This document shows positions 9,217 to 17,297 of a stretch of 64,000 bases of DNA, in pieces. Position 1 is the stretch's first letter; each line of letters starts with the position of its first letter. A model generated the notes under the pieces. That model was not told the DNA's origin. It searched no databases and was given only the letters and a program-made list of their open reading frames with translations. The translations under genes and the position numbers were made by a program. This DNA is from Mycolicibacterium sediminis. Its GTDB lineage: Bacteria; Actinomycetota; Actinomycetes; Mycobacteriales; Mycobacteriaceae. The stretch spans positions 1,798,001 to 1,862,000 of the forward strand of contig NZ_AP022588.1 of assembly GCF_010731735.1 (NCBI RefSeq), in the 5' to 3' direction.

Positions 9217-9873
9217 GCGATGTTCGCTCCGACCGCCCTACCCATTTGCCGTGAACGTTCGTCGCCGCAGTCTAAAAGTTTGCCTGAAACGTTCAACGCT
9301 GCCATTCGAAGCGCCCACGATACCGCACTGAGCTGAGCAACCGGGGGGCTCGTCGGGAAGTTTCCACGGCGGCGAAGTATTAGCGCACCGGTCGATTATT
9401 CGCTGGACGGTCGTTCCTCGGTTTTTTCCCGTTGTCTCCCAGGAACATCGGCGCGGCCCGCGTCGCCAGTTTCCGGGGCGTGACGGCTCAGCAACCCGGG
9501 CGGGTCGGCCCGTTCTCGTCGGTTCGGTGGCACGCGTAGAGCGCGTCGGTCCGGTGGAACCGTTGCCTGTCCGGCGGCGGTGCCGGGGGCGGCCGTCGAC
9601 CCGCGATCCCGTGAGATGCGGGTTCGTCCGGCGTCCACGCGCGGTCGGCGACGCGTCGGTCTCCGTTCGACGTTCGCTGCCCGGAGCCGTTCGATCGACG
9701 CGCTCGCAGGCGGGTGGAGAAGGTTCGTTACGTCAACAGCTAATAATGTGCTGAAAACAATCACAAATACTAAAACTCATGCTCAACAACTAAAAATACC
9801 TCCAGTATGGTATTGCTAGAACTGCGCGACAGCGTTGAGCGCAACTCAGACACGACCCAAGGATGGTGCTCCG
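9217..9873. other. Long intergenic region with AT-rich segment before the next gene
   Basis: No convincing gene is seen in this stretch of about 650 bases. It separates the leftward cyclase from a rightward gene and should hold both promoters. The right-hand part, about 9725-9820, is strikingly AT-rich for this genome, with A-runs such as GAAAACAATCACAAATACTAAAA. It could be promoter or leader DNA, a site for an AT-binding nucleoid protein such as Lsr2, or a scar of acquired DNA. The frame 9396-9764 on the minus strand has no recognisable features and arginine/proline-heavy content, so I do not call it. Confidence 0.5.
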
Positions 9874-10605
9874 GTGACGATGGCAGGCATTGCAGAGGTC
9901 CCGACCCTCGCGAGTGACTTCACAAGGTTCGCGGCGTGGGATCCGATCGCCGAGTGCACGATGGTGATGGCCACGCCGGCCGCTGAACCGGACATGTTCG
10001 CGGACTACCACCGCGGTGCGGTCGCGAGCTACGCGCGCTTCGGCGTCTCCGATGCCCTCGATCCCGACGCCGCGGGGTGCGCCGAGGACACGGCGCTGTT
10101 CTGGGCACTGGTCGACGTCGGCGGCGACGTCGTCGGAGGGGTGCGCGCCAAGGGGCCGCTACGCGCGCCGGAGGAGTCCCACGCGATCGTCGAGTGGGCC
10201 GGCCAGGCGGGCGAGACCGAGGTGCGGCGGATGATCGAGGCGCGGATTCCCCGAGGCGTCCTCGAGATGAAGGCCGCCTGGTTGTCCAAGGAACCCGGCG
10301 GAACGCGGCACCGCGCAAAGATGATCGCCCGCAGCGGATTTCACGCGATGGCAGCCCTCGACCTCGGCTTCTGCATGGCCACGACTGCCGCGCACATCCT
10401 CGACCAGTGGCGATCCTCGGGCGGCGTGGTCGCTCCGATTCCCGCGACGCCCTACCCCGATGCGCGGTACGAGACCAAGATGATGTGGTGGGACCGCAGC
10501 GCGTTCGCCGCACATGGCGAACCCGATCAGGTCGCGACCATCGTGCGCGAGATGGCTCAGGCCCGCCGCGCGACGGCAGCAGCCGTTCAGGGCCGCGCCG
10601 CCTGA
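9874..10605 (+). CDS. Unrecognised conserved-looking protein; possible GNAT or autoinducer-synthase-like fold
   Basis: Soluble-looking protein of 243 residues without signal peptide or membrane helix. The start is GTG 9874, placed by AAGGA at 9859-9863; ATG 9880 is the next candidate. The stretch ALFWALVDVGGDVVGGVRAK resembles the strand-turn-strand with bound-substrate reporter seen in GNAT and acyl-homoserine-lactone-synthase-like proteins, and a later segment contains MIARSGFHAMAALDLGFCM. I cannot assign a family. It stands alone behind an AT-rich upstream region. If the fold guess is right, it would transfer an acyl group to an amine; this is inference only. Confidence 0.6.
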   Translation: MTMAGIAEVPTLASDFTRFAAWDPIAECTMVMATPAAEPDMFADYHRGAVASYARFGVSDALDPDAAGCAEDTALFWALVDVGGDVVGGVRAKGPLRAPEESHAIVEWAGQAGETEVRRMIEARIPRGVLEMKAAWLSKEPGGTRHRAKMIARSGFHAMAALDLGFCMATTAAHILDQWRSSGGVVAPIPATPYPDARYETKMMWWDRSAFAAHGEPDQVATIVREMAQARRATAAAVQGRAA

Positions 10606-10675
10606 TCACGAATCCGTAACGACTGGCCAACGGTCTGATCACGCGATCCACCCGAACTATCGGCGAAGTGCACGT

Positions 10676-11359
10676 ATGGTGCGAGCTGTGGCACGACGCG
10701 GAGCACCCAGCAGTCGACGGACGTCGACGGTGCTGGCCGCTGCGGTCCTCGGACCGGTGGCCGTCGTGCTCGCGACCGGGGGGAAGGTCTCACCGGCGCC
10801 CCCGACCATGGTCGACACGAAGGCCGTCGCGGCAGCCGCGGCGATCGCACCCTGCTGCCTGGAGATCGTCCCCGCGCTGGAGGACGTCGCGCCGGCACCC
10901 GCCGCCCTCGCGCCCGGCGGTCCGGTCAATCAGTTGGTGTCGGTGTCCCGGTGGCGGGTCGCCGCGCAGATCCCGAAGCCGCTGCCCGTCGGCGTCGCCT
11001 CCGAATCCGGCCTGCAGGTTCGGACCATCCTGGCGGCCCGCGCCATCAGCGCCGCGTTCCCGGAGATCGATCACATCGGCGGTGTCCGCGCCGATCCGCT
11101 GCCGTGGCATCCCAACGGTCTGGCCATCGACGTGATGATCCCCAACGCCGGCTCGGCCTCGGGCATCGCGCTGGGCAACGAGATCGTCAGGTTCGTGATC
11201 AAGAACGCCAAGCGGTTCGGCATGCAGGACGCCATCTGGCGCGGGACCTACTTCACGCCGAGCGGGCCCGCCGGCGGCGGTGCCGGGCACTTCGACCACG
11301 TACACGTCACGACGACGGGCGGCGGCTACCCAGACGGTGACGAGACCTACTACCGCTGA
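10676..11359 (+). CDS. Exported M15/VldE-like protein with metal-ligand motif
   Basis: Exported protein of 227 residues. An Arg-rich N terminus and hydrophobic stretch (residues 18-34) act as signal or anchor, followed by an Ala/Pro linker. The C-terminal domain contains H145-P-N-G-L-A-I-D152 and H205-F-D-H208-V-H210, the His/Asp pattern of zinc D-Ala-D-Ala peptidases of the M15/VanY fold and related mycobacterial exported proteins. It may trim peptidoglycan, but activity is unproven. ATG 10676 is chosen because upstream residues in the open frame are shadow sequence of the preceding gene. It may correspond to an Rv0320-like protein (recalled, not verified). Confidence 0.75.
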   Translation: MVRAVARRGAPSSRRTSTVLAAAVLGPVAVVLATGGKVSPAPPTMVDTKAVAAAAAIAPCCLEIVPALEDVAPAPAALAPGGPVNQLVSVSRWRVAAQIPKPLPVGVASESGLQVRTILAARAISAAFPEIDHIGGVRADPLPWHPNGLAIDVMIPNAGSASGIALGNEIVRFVIKNAKRFGMQDAIWRGTYFTPSGPAGGGAGHFDHVHVTTTGGGYPDGDETYYR

Positions 11360-11411
11360 CACCGGCCGGTACGTTCGTGCCGTGCACCCGAGATCGACTC
11401 CGGGGTCCTGA

Positions 11412-11705
11412 AGGCCGACGCGTCCGCTGGCGGTCGCGGAGTTCGTGGAGTCGTGGCGGTCGAGCGGCGGGCGGGTGGCCACCTATCGCTTCGACTGGGC
11501 GCCCCGCGGCGCGCCCTTCGGCGCCTGCCACTGCATGGAACTCCCGTACCTGCTGGGTACGCCCGAGGCCTGGTCCGACGCGCCGATGCTGGGGCCACTC
11601 CGGCGACTCGACGAGGCCCTGGGTGAACGGATGCGTGCGGTCTGGACCGGATTCGCGCGCGACGGAACGGCGGCACTCCCATCGGCGCGCCTGAACTTCG
11701 CCTGA
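11412..11705 (+). pseudogene. Remnant of a type-B carboxylesterase (C-terminal piece only)
   Basis: The reading frame from 11412 to the stop at 11705 encodes about 97 residues resembling the last part of type-B carboxylesterases: VATYRFDW, GACHCMELPYLLG, SDAPMLG, and LGERMRAVWTGFARDG. The His in GACHCMELP is where these enzymes carry the catalytic His. The nucleophile Ser, the acid residue and most of the alpha/beta-hydrolase fold are absent, because a stop lies just upstream and the previous gene ends at 11359. It is best read as a decayed or truncated copy. A short frame from GTG 11445 is open but is unlikely to work as an esterase. Confidence 0.7.
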
Positions 11706-11718
11706 CCGACGTGATCGG

Positions 11719-13164
11719 TTACGGGAGAACGGTCTTCATCAGCATGACGTTGTACGCCGACCACAGCGACAGGTTGTAGTACAGCTCCTTGCCCACCGAC
11801 CACGGGTGCAGGAACGGTGCATAGATGCCCCCGGGGATGTCCGACGACCGGACGAGCATCTGCTCGGGTCCCCATGGTCCCTGCGGCGCGGGAGACGTGC
11901 GCATCACGACGTCGTTGGCGCCGTTGCAGTACAGCATCAGGTACTGCCGGAGGTAGGTGTTGTACTGCGCCGACATCTCGCCGACCGGGCCGGGGACGAC
12001 GGGTGTCGCGGCCGCGGGGTTGCCCGGCACCCAGCTCTGATTGTCGGCATTCCAGTACTCGTACCTGGTGAGGTCGGGGACGAGGCCGGGCTGCACCCGC
12101 GAGACGAACGCGGCACCGCTTCTCCCCGCGGGTGTTCCGAACGAGTAGAGGTACGGGTCACCCGGTCCGGGCCGCAGGAAGGCGCCCTGCTGGAAGTTCT
12201 CGTTGCCGGCGCCGGGGGTGCGGACCGTCCCCGGGTAGACGCCCCAGTGTTCGCCGTTGTCGGTGGACGCGGCGACCGCCGAGAAGTTGGTCGTCCACGC
12301 GCCGTTGCTGTCCCAGTTCTTGATGGACATGAAGTTGAGGTACTGGGTCTTGCCGACCGCGACGCCCGCGGTCGGGATGATGCCCTTCTCCTGCGGGGCA
12401 TAGTTGATGCTGTTGATGATCTGCTTGGAGAGGTTGGGCCGCCACACCGGTGAGCCGGAGTACGGGTTGCCCACCGCCCCCGGTGCCACCTCGATGCCGC
12501 GGGCCAGCTGCCTGTCCTGGGTGCGGAACAGCGCGTTGTAGCGCCACTGGTCGCCGGGGATGCCGCAGTACCCGTAGGTGTCGCCGAACGCGACCAACAC
12601 CTGATTGTTCGCCGGATCGCCGTTGTCCCACATGATGCCGAGGTCGGTGCCGGTGATGCCGAACCGGTCGATGGTCTTGGTGGGACTGTCGGGACCGGTC
12701 ACCCAGCCGACGAGTGCGGTACCCGGCGGCGCGGCGGGCACCGGTGCCGCGGCAGGCGCGGGCTGGACGGGCTGAACGGGTTGGGCGACTGGCGCCTGCG
12801 CGGCAGGCGGCGCAGCGGTGGTGTTCGGCTGCGGCGAAGGCACGACACCCGCCTGCTGCTGCACCTGACCGGTGCGAGGGGGTGTGAGTGCCTTGAGGAT
12901 GGCCAGCGGCAGTTGGCCGAGCCGGGGTTTGGGTGCCTCGTCGTTCGCACCGGCGGGACGGTGTCCCGTCGGCCTGCTACCGAACGCGGGAAGTGCCGAC
13001 GGGCTGGGGATCTCGACGCCGACGCCGGGTGGTGGCTGCGCGGCCGCCGCCGCACCCTCGCAGGGTTCGGCGTTCGCGAGCGGCGCGATGCCCATCGGGA
13101 GGGTCAGCCCGACGACCGCCGCCACCGCCATCGGAACGGATGCGATGCGCAGACGCGACGACAT
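11719..13164 (-). CDS. Secreted DUF4185 protein, putative endo-D-arabinanase (GH183-like)
   Basis: Secreted protein of 481 residues. A signal peptide (about 1-32, ending PLANAEP) is followed by a Pro/Ala/Gln-rich linker to about residue 145. A DUF4185 beta-propeller domain starts at LVGWVTGPDSPTKTIDRFGITGTDLG. Recognisable elements are VAFGDTYGYCG, WRYNALFRTQD and AGRSGAAFVSRV. I recall that DUF4185 proteins have been shown to cleave mycobacterial D-arabinan (family GH183), so cell-wall arabinogalactan or lipoarabinomannan remodelling is likely; the call rests on family knowledge. ATG 13164 has AAGGGG just upstream. Transcribed divergently from the repeat-protein gene at 13550. Confidence 0.85.
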   Translation of the reverse strand: MSSRLRIASVPMAVAAVVGLTLPMGIAPLANAEPCEGAAAAAQPPPGVGVEIPSPSALPAFGSRPTGHRPAGANDEAPKPRLGQLPLAILKALTPPRTGQVQQQAGVVPSPQPNTTAAPPAAQAPVAQPVQPVQPAPAAAPVPAAPPGTALVGWVTGPDSPTKTIDRFGITGTDLGIMWDNGDPANNQVLVAFGDTYGYCGIPGDQWRYNALFRTQDRQLARGIEVAPGAVGNPYSGSPVWRPNLSKQIINSINYAPQEKGIIPTAGVAVGKTQYLNFMSIKNWDSNGAWTTNFSAVAASTDNGEHWGVYPGTVRTPGAGNENFQQGAFLRPGPGDPYLYSFGTPAGRSGAAFVSRVQPGLVPDLTRYEYWNADNQSWVPGNPAAATPVVPGPVGEMSAQYNTYLRQYLMLYCNGANDVVMRTSPAPQGPWGPEQMLVRSSDIPGGIYAPFLHPWSVGKELYYNLSLWSAYNVMLMKTVLP

Positions 13165-13549
13165 GTGGCCCCTTCACCGAGATGAGGACGACGCGGTGAC
13201 GTCCACTCAGGTCTCGGACAGTAACGAGCAGTGGAGCCGCACAGGCCCGTGATGCGCGACCGAGCCGCGTTCGTGACCGTGTCGCGACCGGTCGTCGGGG
13301 TCTTGAGCCGTGATCCGGTCCGGTTCATCTCCGTTGAATCACGTTTGAGCAGCGGGTTACTCGGCCATCTGGCCCTGCGGTGCGATGAACGTCACCATTT
13401 GGAAACGATGCGGTGCGGCGCGTCGCGGACCACGAACGGCTCTGGCCCAATTGTGGCGACCGTCAATTTGATTCGGTCGAAGGTACGACATCGGTACAGC
13501 TGGTTTGGCTGCACCAGTTGATCACTGAGTAGTACACGAAGGAAGGAAC
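13165..13549. promoter_or_regulatory. Divergent intergenic region between DUF4185 gene and repeat-protein gene
   Basis: These 385 bases should carry the two divergent promoters. The right end has a strong ribosome binding site (GAAGGAAGGA) before ATG 13550. A short inverted repeat (CTGGT, 8-base gap, ACCAG) lies at about 13501-13519, too weak to name. The open frame 13231-13521 has no start context or family signal and is not called a gene. Confidence 0.45.
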
Positions 13550-14149
13550 ATGACGTTGACGACGATCTCGAGCAGGTCGGGCATCAAGGCGATCGCCATT
13601 GCCGGAATGTGTGTTGCCGCAGTGGCGCTGAGCCCCTGGGCTGCAGCCACCCCGTTCACCACCGGCGGTTACGAATGCCTGCAGACCTCGGCGGGTGGGA
13701 TCGGGCCGGCCGCCGCACCGGGCGCGGCCGCGCCGGGCGCCACCGGAGCCGCGGGAGCCGCCGGTGGTGCCTCGTGTGCGCCGCTCACCGACATGTCGGC
13801 CGGTGTGCCCATGGCATTCCCCGGCCCGCCGGTGGTCGTGCCGCCGGTCCCCGTGGGCGTACCGCCCGTGCCCGTCGGCGTACCTCCGGTCCCCGTGGGC
13901 GTACCGCCGGTTCCCGTTGGCGTACCGCCCGTTCCGGTCGGGGTTCCGCCGGTTCCGGTGGGTGTACCCCCGGTTCCCGTTGGGGTACCGCCCGTCCCCG
14001 TGGGTGCTCCGGTGCCCGTCGGCGGACCGGTGCTCGCCCCACTGGTGGACATGTCCGGCACGGTCGGCGGCAAGGGCACGCCCACCGGTCCGCCGCCGCC
14101 CGGCGCCCCGGTCGCCGGTCAGCCGATCGCCCCGGGTCCCACGCGCTGA
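13550..14149 (+). CDS. Secreted proline-rich protein with VPPVPVG tandem repeats
   Basis: Small exported protein of 199 residues, family not recognised. A signal peptide runs to about residue 34 (GMCVAAVALSPWAAA). The mature part has a cysteine pair (GGYECLQ and ASCAPL), an Ala/Gly stretch, eight tandem VPPVPVG units, and a Gly/Pro tail. The repeat should form an extended polyproline-like spacer suited to spanning the cell wall. Translation initiation should be strong (GAAGGAAGGA before ATG). The gene is followed by an L,D-transpeptidase 53 bases later on the same strand, so both may be expressed together. Confidence 0.75.
   Translation: MTLTTISSRSGIKAIAIAGMCVAAVALSPWAAATPFTTGGYECLQTSAGGIGPAAAPGAAAPGATGAAGAAGGASCAPLTDMSAGVPMAFPGPPVVVPPVPVGVPPVPVGVPPVPVGVPPVPVGVPPVPVGVPPVPVGVPPVPVGVPPVPVGAPVPVGGPVLAPLVDMSGTVGGKGTPTGPPPPGAPVAGQPIAPGPTR
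13838..14005 (+). repeat. Eight tandem 21-base repeats encoding VPPVPVG
   Basis: Eight in-frame units of 21 bases, each encoding Val-Pro-Pro-Val-Pro-Val-Gly, followed by a degenerate unit (APVPVGG). Third positions vary between units while the amino acids stay identical, suggesting selection on the peptide rather than very recent amplification. Copy number is likely to vary between strains. Confidence 0.9.
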
Positions 14150-14202
14150 TCTGACCCCGAACCGTCCCCCACCACCCCCGTCGTCCGAGAGGAGCAGAGA
14201 TC

Positions 14203-15072
14203 ATGCGCACGATCCTTCGCAGTCTGCTCGTGGTCGTGTTGACGGCCGTCGGCGTGGTGGCGGGTCCGGTCGCCGTCGGGTCGGGTGCTGCGGCTAGCCG
14301 GATCGGTGAGTACGCGATCGCCTCGGTCGCTCCCGCACCCGACCAGGTGGTGGGAGTGGCGCACCCCGTGGTGGTCACGTTCACGGGCCCGGTCGCCGAC
14401 CGGTCCGCCGCCGAACGCGCCCTGGGGATCAGGACGACACCCGCGATGACCGGGACGTTCGAGTGGCAGGGCGCCGACACGGTCCAGTGGGTGCCGGATC
14501 AGTTCTGGCCGGCACACACCACCGTGGCTCTGTCGGTGGGCAATCGGGTGACCACCTTGCGGACGGGCCCCGCAGTCATCGGCACCGCGAACATCTCCGA
14601 GCACACGTTCACCGTGACGATCGACGGTGTCGAGGCGGGCCCCCCGCTGCCGGCCCCGCATCACCGGCCCCGTTTCGGCGAGGAGGGGGTGTTCCCCGCG
14701 TCGATGGGCAGGCCGAAGTACCCGACGCCGGTCGGCAAGTACACCGTGCTCGGCAAGGAACGCGACGTGAAGATGGACTCGAGCAGCGTTGGCATTCCAG
14801 TCGATTCGCCGGACGGCTACATGCTCGACGTGGAATACGCCGTCCGCTTCACCAGCCGCGGACTCTTCGTGCACTCGGCACCGTGGGCGGTCAACTCACT
14901 CGGCTACGAGAACGTCAGTCACGGTTGCGTCGGTCTCAGCACCGAGGACGCGGAGTGGTACTTCAACACGGTGAACGTCGGCGATCCGATCATCATTCAG
15001 GAGAACGCCGTCGAGGTTCCTCGTCCCGTCGCCCCGCCGGTGAACCCGGAAGTGCCACGGCGCGTGAGCTAG
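14203..15072 (+). CDS. L,D-transpeptidase (YkuD/LdtMt family), exported
   Basis: Exported peptidoglycan cross-linking enzyme of 289 residues that would form 3-3 links. The N-terminal signal (about 1-31) has no lipobox cysteine. An Ig-like BID domain (about 40-140) precedes the YkuD catalytic domain (about 140-260). Catalytic motif: H224 in FVHSAPW and S239-H240-G241-C242, with Cys242 as nucleophile. The residue normally Asn or Arg two after the Cys is Gly here (SHGCVG), a departure from the usual SHGCxN. A Pro-rich tail closes the protein. GAGAGGAGCAGAG precedes ATG 14203. Close spacing to the repeat-protein gene suggests co-transcription. Confidence 0.93.
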   Translation: MRTILRSLLVVVLTAVGVVAGPVAVGSGAAASRIGEYAIASVAPAPDQVVGVAHPVVVTFTGPVADRSAAERALGIRTTPAMTGTFEWQGADTVQWVPDQFWPAHTTVALSVGNRVTTLRTGPAVIGTANISEHTFTVTIDGVEAGPPLPAPHHRPRFGEEGVFPASMGRPKYPTPVGKYTVLGKERDVKMDSSSVGIPVDSPDGYMLDVEYAVRFTSRGLFVHSAPWAVNSLGYENVSHGCVGLSTEDAEWYFNTVNVGDPIIIQENAVEVPRPVAPPVNPEVPRRVS

Positions 15073-15082
15073 TGGGGATCTC

Positions 15083-16375
15083 CTACCGCAGAATGACGAC
15101 CACGGCGTAGCCGTCGTGATCGCCGGTGGTCGTGTCCGCGGTGGTGTAGGCGTTCTCGAGTGGGACCATGCCGCCGTAGGTGGCCCGGCCGCTGGCGATC
15201 AGACTCATCGCGAGCGCGTTGCGGGCGATGGTGGACGAGACGTAGGCGTGCCTGGGCAGGAACTGGTAGAACACGAACGCCTCGGTGCTGAAGGCGCCGC
15301 TCCAGACGTATCCCGTACTGGTCTCCACCGGGTCCGGCCCGAAGATGCGGCCGTGGTTGTTGGTCAGCAGGAAGAAGGCGTCGGAGTACCCGAGAAGCGG
15401 GCCCGTGGGCTCCTGCCCGTACGTGACGTCGTCGATCCTGCCCTGGAATCCGGTGCTGTGGATGGGCTGCGCGGGGAAGCCCGACCAGAACATCGCGGTG
15501 TTGAGTTTGGCGGCGGACTGCGCGGCGGACGACGACGTCGGATCGACGATGATCACGTTGACGGGTTCGAGCACCGTCTTGCCACCGGAGGGCAGCCCGC
15601 CGTAGTTCGAGATCTGCCCGTTGGGCTGCAGCATCCACTTGCCGATGTCGCCGTACGGGGTCGCCGCTTCGTCAACGGCGGTGGGTGTCCCGGAACTGAG
15701 CGAGGGGGAGGACGTCGTCGGGATGGCAACCGGACTCGGCGCCGGCCCGGTGGGGCCGAGTCCGAATGCTCGTTCGATCTCCCGATGGACCAGCTGTAGT
15801 GCGGCCTGCACGATCGGAAACGGCGCGACCGGTGTGTCGTCACGGGGGCTGCTCGCCGACGTGACGACTGAGGTCGGCCGGATATCGGTCGTATTCGTCT
15901 GCGTGTCAGTGTCTTTCGGCACCAGGCCCGAGACCGGCGTCCGTTCGTCGGCCGTGGATGCGTGCGTCCGCACCGTGGAGGTCCGGCCGGAAGGCACGGC
16001 CGTCATGCCACTGGCACGTGAGGAGGACGATTGCCGACCCATCGACGCATCACGGCCGTTGCCCAGTGTCGTGGTCGGCGCGGTCGCCGACGTCGAACCC
16101 GTGGTGGTCGAGTTCGAGCCCGTGGACGTGCTCGGCGCTCCCGACAGGCCGGTGGTCGCGCCGGGCGACGTGCCCGGCGACGCGGAGGCGGTCGCGCTCC
16201 CCGAGTCCGTCGGCCCCTCGGCGTGGGCGGTCCCGGCACCACCTGCCACGGCGGCGCCGACGCCGAGCGCGAATGCCAACGCACCGATGCGGCCGACGTG
16301 ATGCCCGGCTCGCGACGCCGCCGGCGTGCGAACCCGTTGCGTGCGTGCGATGTACGCGGCGCTGTGCCGACCCAT
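15083..16375 (-). CDS. Exported low-complexity surface protein with unassigned C-terminal domain
   Basis: Exported protein of 430 residues. After an Arg/Tyr-rich N terminus comes a signal segment HVGRIGALAFALGVGAAV ending in GTAHA, nearly the same as that of the large PGRS-like gene at 26586. A Ser/Thr-rich low-complexity region follows to about residue 200. The last 190 residues look folded (VNVIIVDPTSSSAAQSAAKL, LTNNHGRIFGPDPV, STEAFVFYQFLP). I do not recognise that domain. ATG 16375 is preferred over GTG 16381 because AAGGGG lies 5 bases before it. The gene converges on the L,D-transpeptidase with a 10-base gap. Confidence 0.75.
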   Translation of the reverse strand: MGRHSAAYIARTQRVRTPAASRAGHHVGRIGALAFALGVGAAVAGGAGTAHAEGPTDSGSATASASPGTSPGATTGLSGAPSTSTGSNSTTTGSTSATAPTTTLGNGRDASMGRQSSSSRASGMTAVPSGRTSTVRTHASTADERTPVSGLVPKDTDTQTNTTDIRPTSVVTSASSPRDDTPVAPFPIVQAALQLVHREIERAFGLGPTGPAPSPVAIPTTSSPSLSSGTPTAVDEAATPYGDIGKWMLQPNGQISNYGGLPSGGKTVLEPVNVIIVDPTSSSAAQSAAKLNTAMFWSGFPAQPIHSTGFQGRIDDVTYGQEPTGPLLGYSDAFFLLTNNHGRIFGPDPVETSTGYVWSGAFSTEAFVFYQFLPRHAYVSSTIARNALAMSLIASGRATYGGMVPLENAYTTADTTTGDHDGYAVVVILR

Positions 16376-16464
16376 GGCCACCCCTTCGTCCTTTACTTCG
16401 TCGGGAGTCTATACAGCCCGGTACGCACCGAACCTCGTCGATTCAGCAAAGTCGGATCGGGAGG

Positions 16465-17073
16465 TCAACGCCTGCGATTGCGGGTCAGGCTGGGCAGCAG
16501 CACGCCGTCGACCAGTGCGACCACGGTGTCCTCGGTGGGCGACTTGCCGGGCATCAGGAACCGGAAGACCAGGTAGCCGGCGAGCAGGTCGTTGAGTTCG
16601 GTCGTGATGACCTCGGCGTCGATCTCGCCCCGGTCGACGGCGGCCGCGAGCACCTCGTCGTACACCTTGCGCCGTTGGACCAGGAATTCGGTCTCGAAGG
16701 CTTCGCCGAGTTCCGGGCTCCGGTCGAGTTCCATCAGGACCGCGCGCATGGTGCTGGCGTGCTCGGAGGACTGCCGGCAGATCTCGTTGCCGATGTGGAG
16801 CAGGTCGCCGCGCAGCGAGCCGGTCTGGGGCGGGACGTCCGAACAGTTGGTGCCCTCGATGAACGCGGCGAGGACGAGCCGTTCCTTTGACGGCCACCGC
16901 CGGTACAGCGTCGCCTTGCTCGACCGGGCGTCGGTGGCGACGGACTCGACGGTCAGTCGGTCGTAGCCGTGCTCCTGCAGGTGCCGCAGGGTGACGGCGA
17001 GCAGTTCGGCCTCGCGCTTCGTCCACCGCGGCTTGGTCTCGGCGGGTGCGGTGGGTGTGGACGTCCGCCTCAC
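16465..17073 (-). CDS. TetR-family transcriptional regulator
   Basis: Repressor-type regulator of 202 residues. The N-terminal helix-turn-helix is clear (LQEHGYDRLTVESVATDA..SKATLYRRWPSKERLV). The C-terminal ligand domain is of the TetR_C_11 kind (YDEVLAAAVDRGEIDAE). GTG 17073 is preferred because AAGGAGG lies immediately before it; ATG 17100 also fits the frame. It is divergent from mmpS-mmpL, the usual position for a local repressor of that exporter, as with the TetR gene beside mmpS4-mmpL4 in M. tuberculosis. The ligand is unknown. Confidence 0.9.
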   Translation of the reverse strand: MRRTSTPTAPAETKPRWTKREAELLAVTLRHLQEHGYDRLTVESVATDARSSKATLYRRWPSKERLVLAAFIEGTNCSDVPPQTGSLRGDLLHIGNEICRQSSEHASTMRAVLMELDRSPELGEAFETEFLVQRRKVYDEVLAAAVDRGEIDAEVITTELNDLLAGYLVFRFLMPGKSPTEDTVVALVDGVLLPSLTRNRRR

Positions 17074-17297
17074 GCGCCTCCTTCCGTCCAGATGTTCCAT
17101 CGGTGTACGTCGATATTGACGCCGTCGCCGTTACCGAATGTGCCATACGTGCAGGCGAGCGGCAGCGTCGCTGCGGTTGCAACTCCACGAACGGTACCGT
17201 ACGGTTTCGTTCGGTTCAGTGTTTGGGACCAATTGATCGTGATGCGGATGGCCGCATGCGACGGACGTCGAAAGGCTTCACCCGTGGGCGGTTTTCG
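17074..17297. promoter_or_regulatory. Divergent TetR / mmpS promoter region with palindrome
   Basis: The 224-base divergent region contains a perfect 10-base palindrome, ACGGTACCGT, at 17191-17200. It lies inside a looser CGAACG...CGTTCG inverted repeat (about 17188-17213). This is a good candidate operator for the divergent TetR protein. No IdeR-type iron box (TTAGG-type) could be seen, although related loci are iron-regulated. Confidence 0.5.

Noticed and set aside
9440..9540. GC-rich segment that on first look recalled a SAM-type or cyclic-di-AMP riboswitch
   Set aside because: Conserved core sequences and pairings could not be placed; it lies about 250 bases from the cyclase start. An Rfam scan would decide.
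13231..13521. Open frame of 96 residues in the divergent intergenic region
   Set aside because: No ribosome binding site, no recognisable composition or domain, and it covers the expected promoter area.
17074..17297. IdeR iron box before mmpS
   Set aside because: No TTAGG-N-CCTAA-like dyad was visible in the intergenic sequence.
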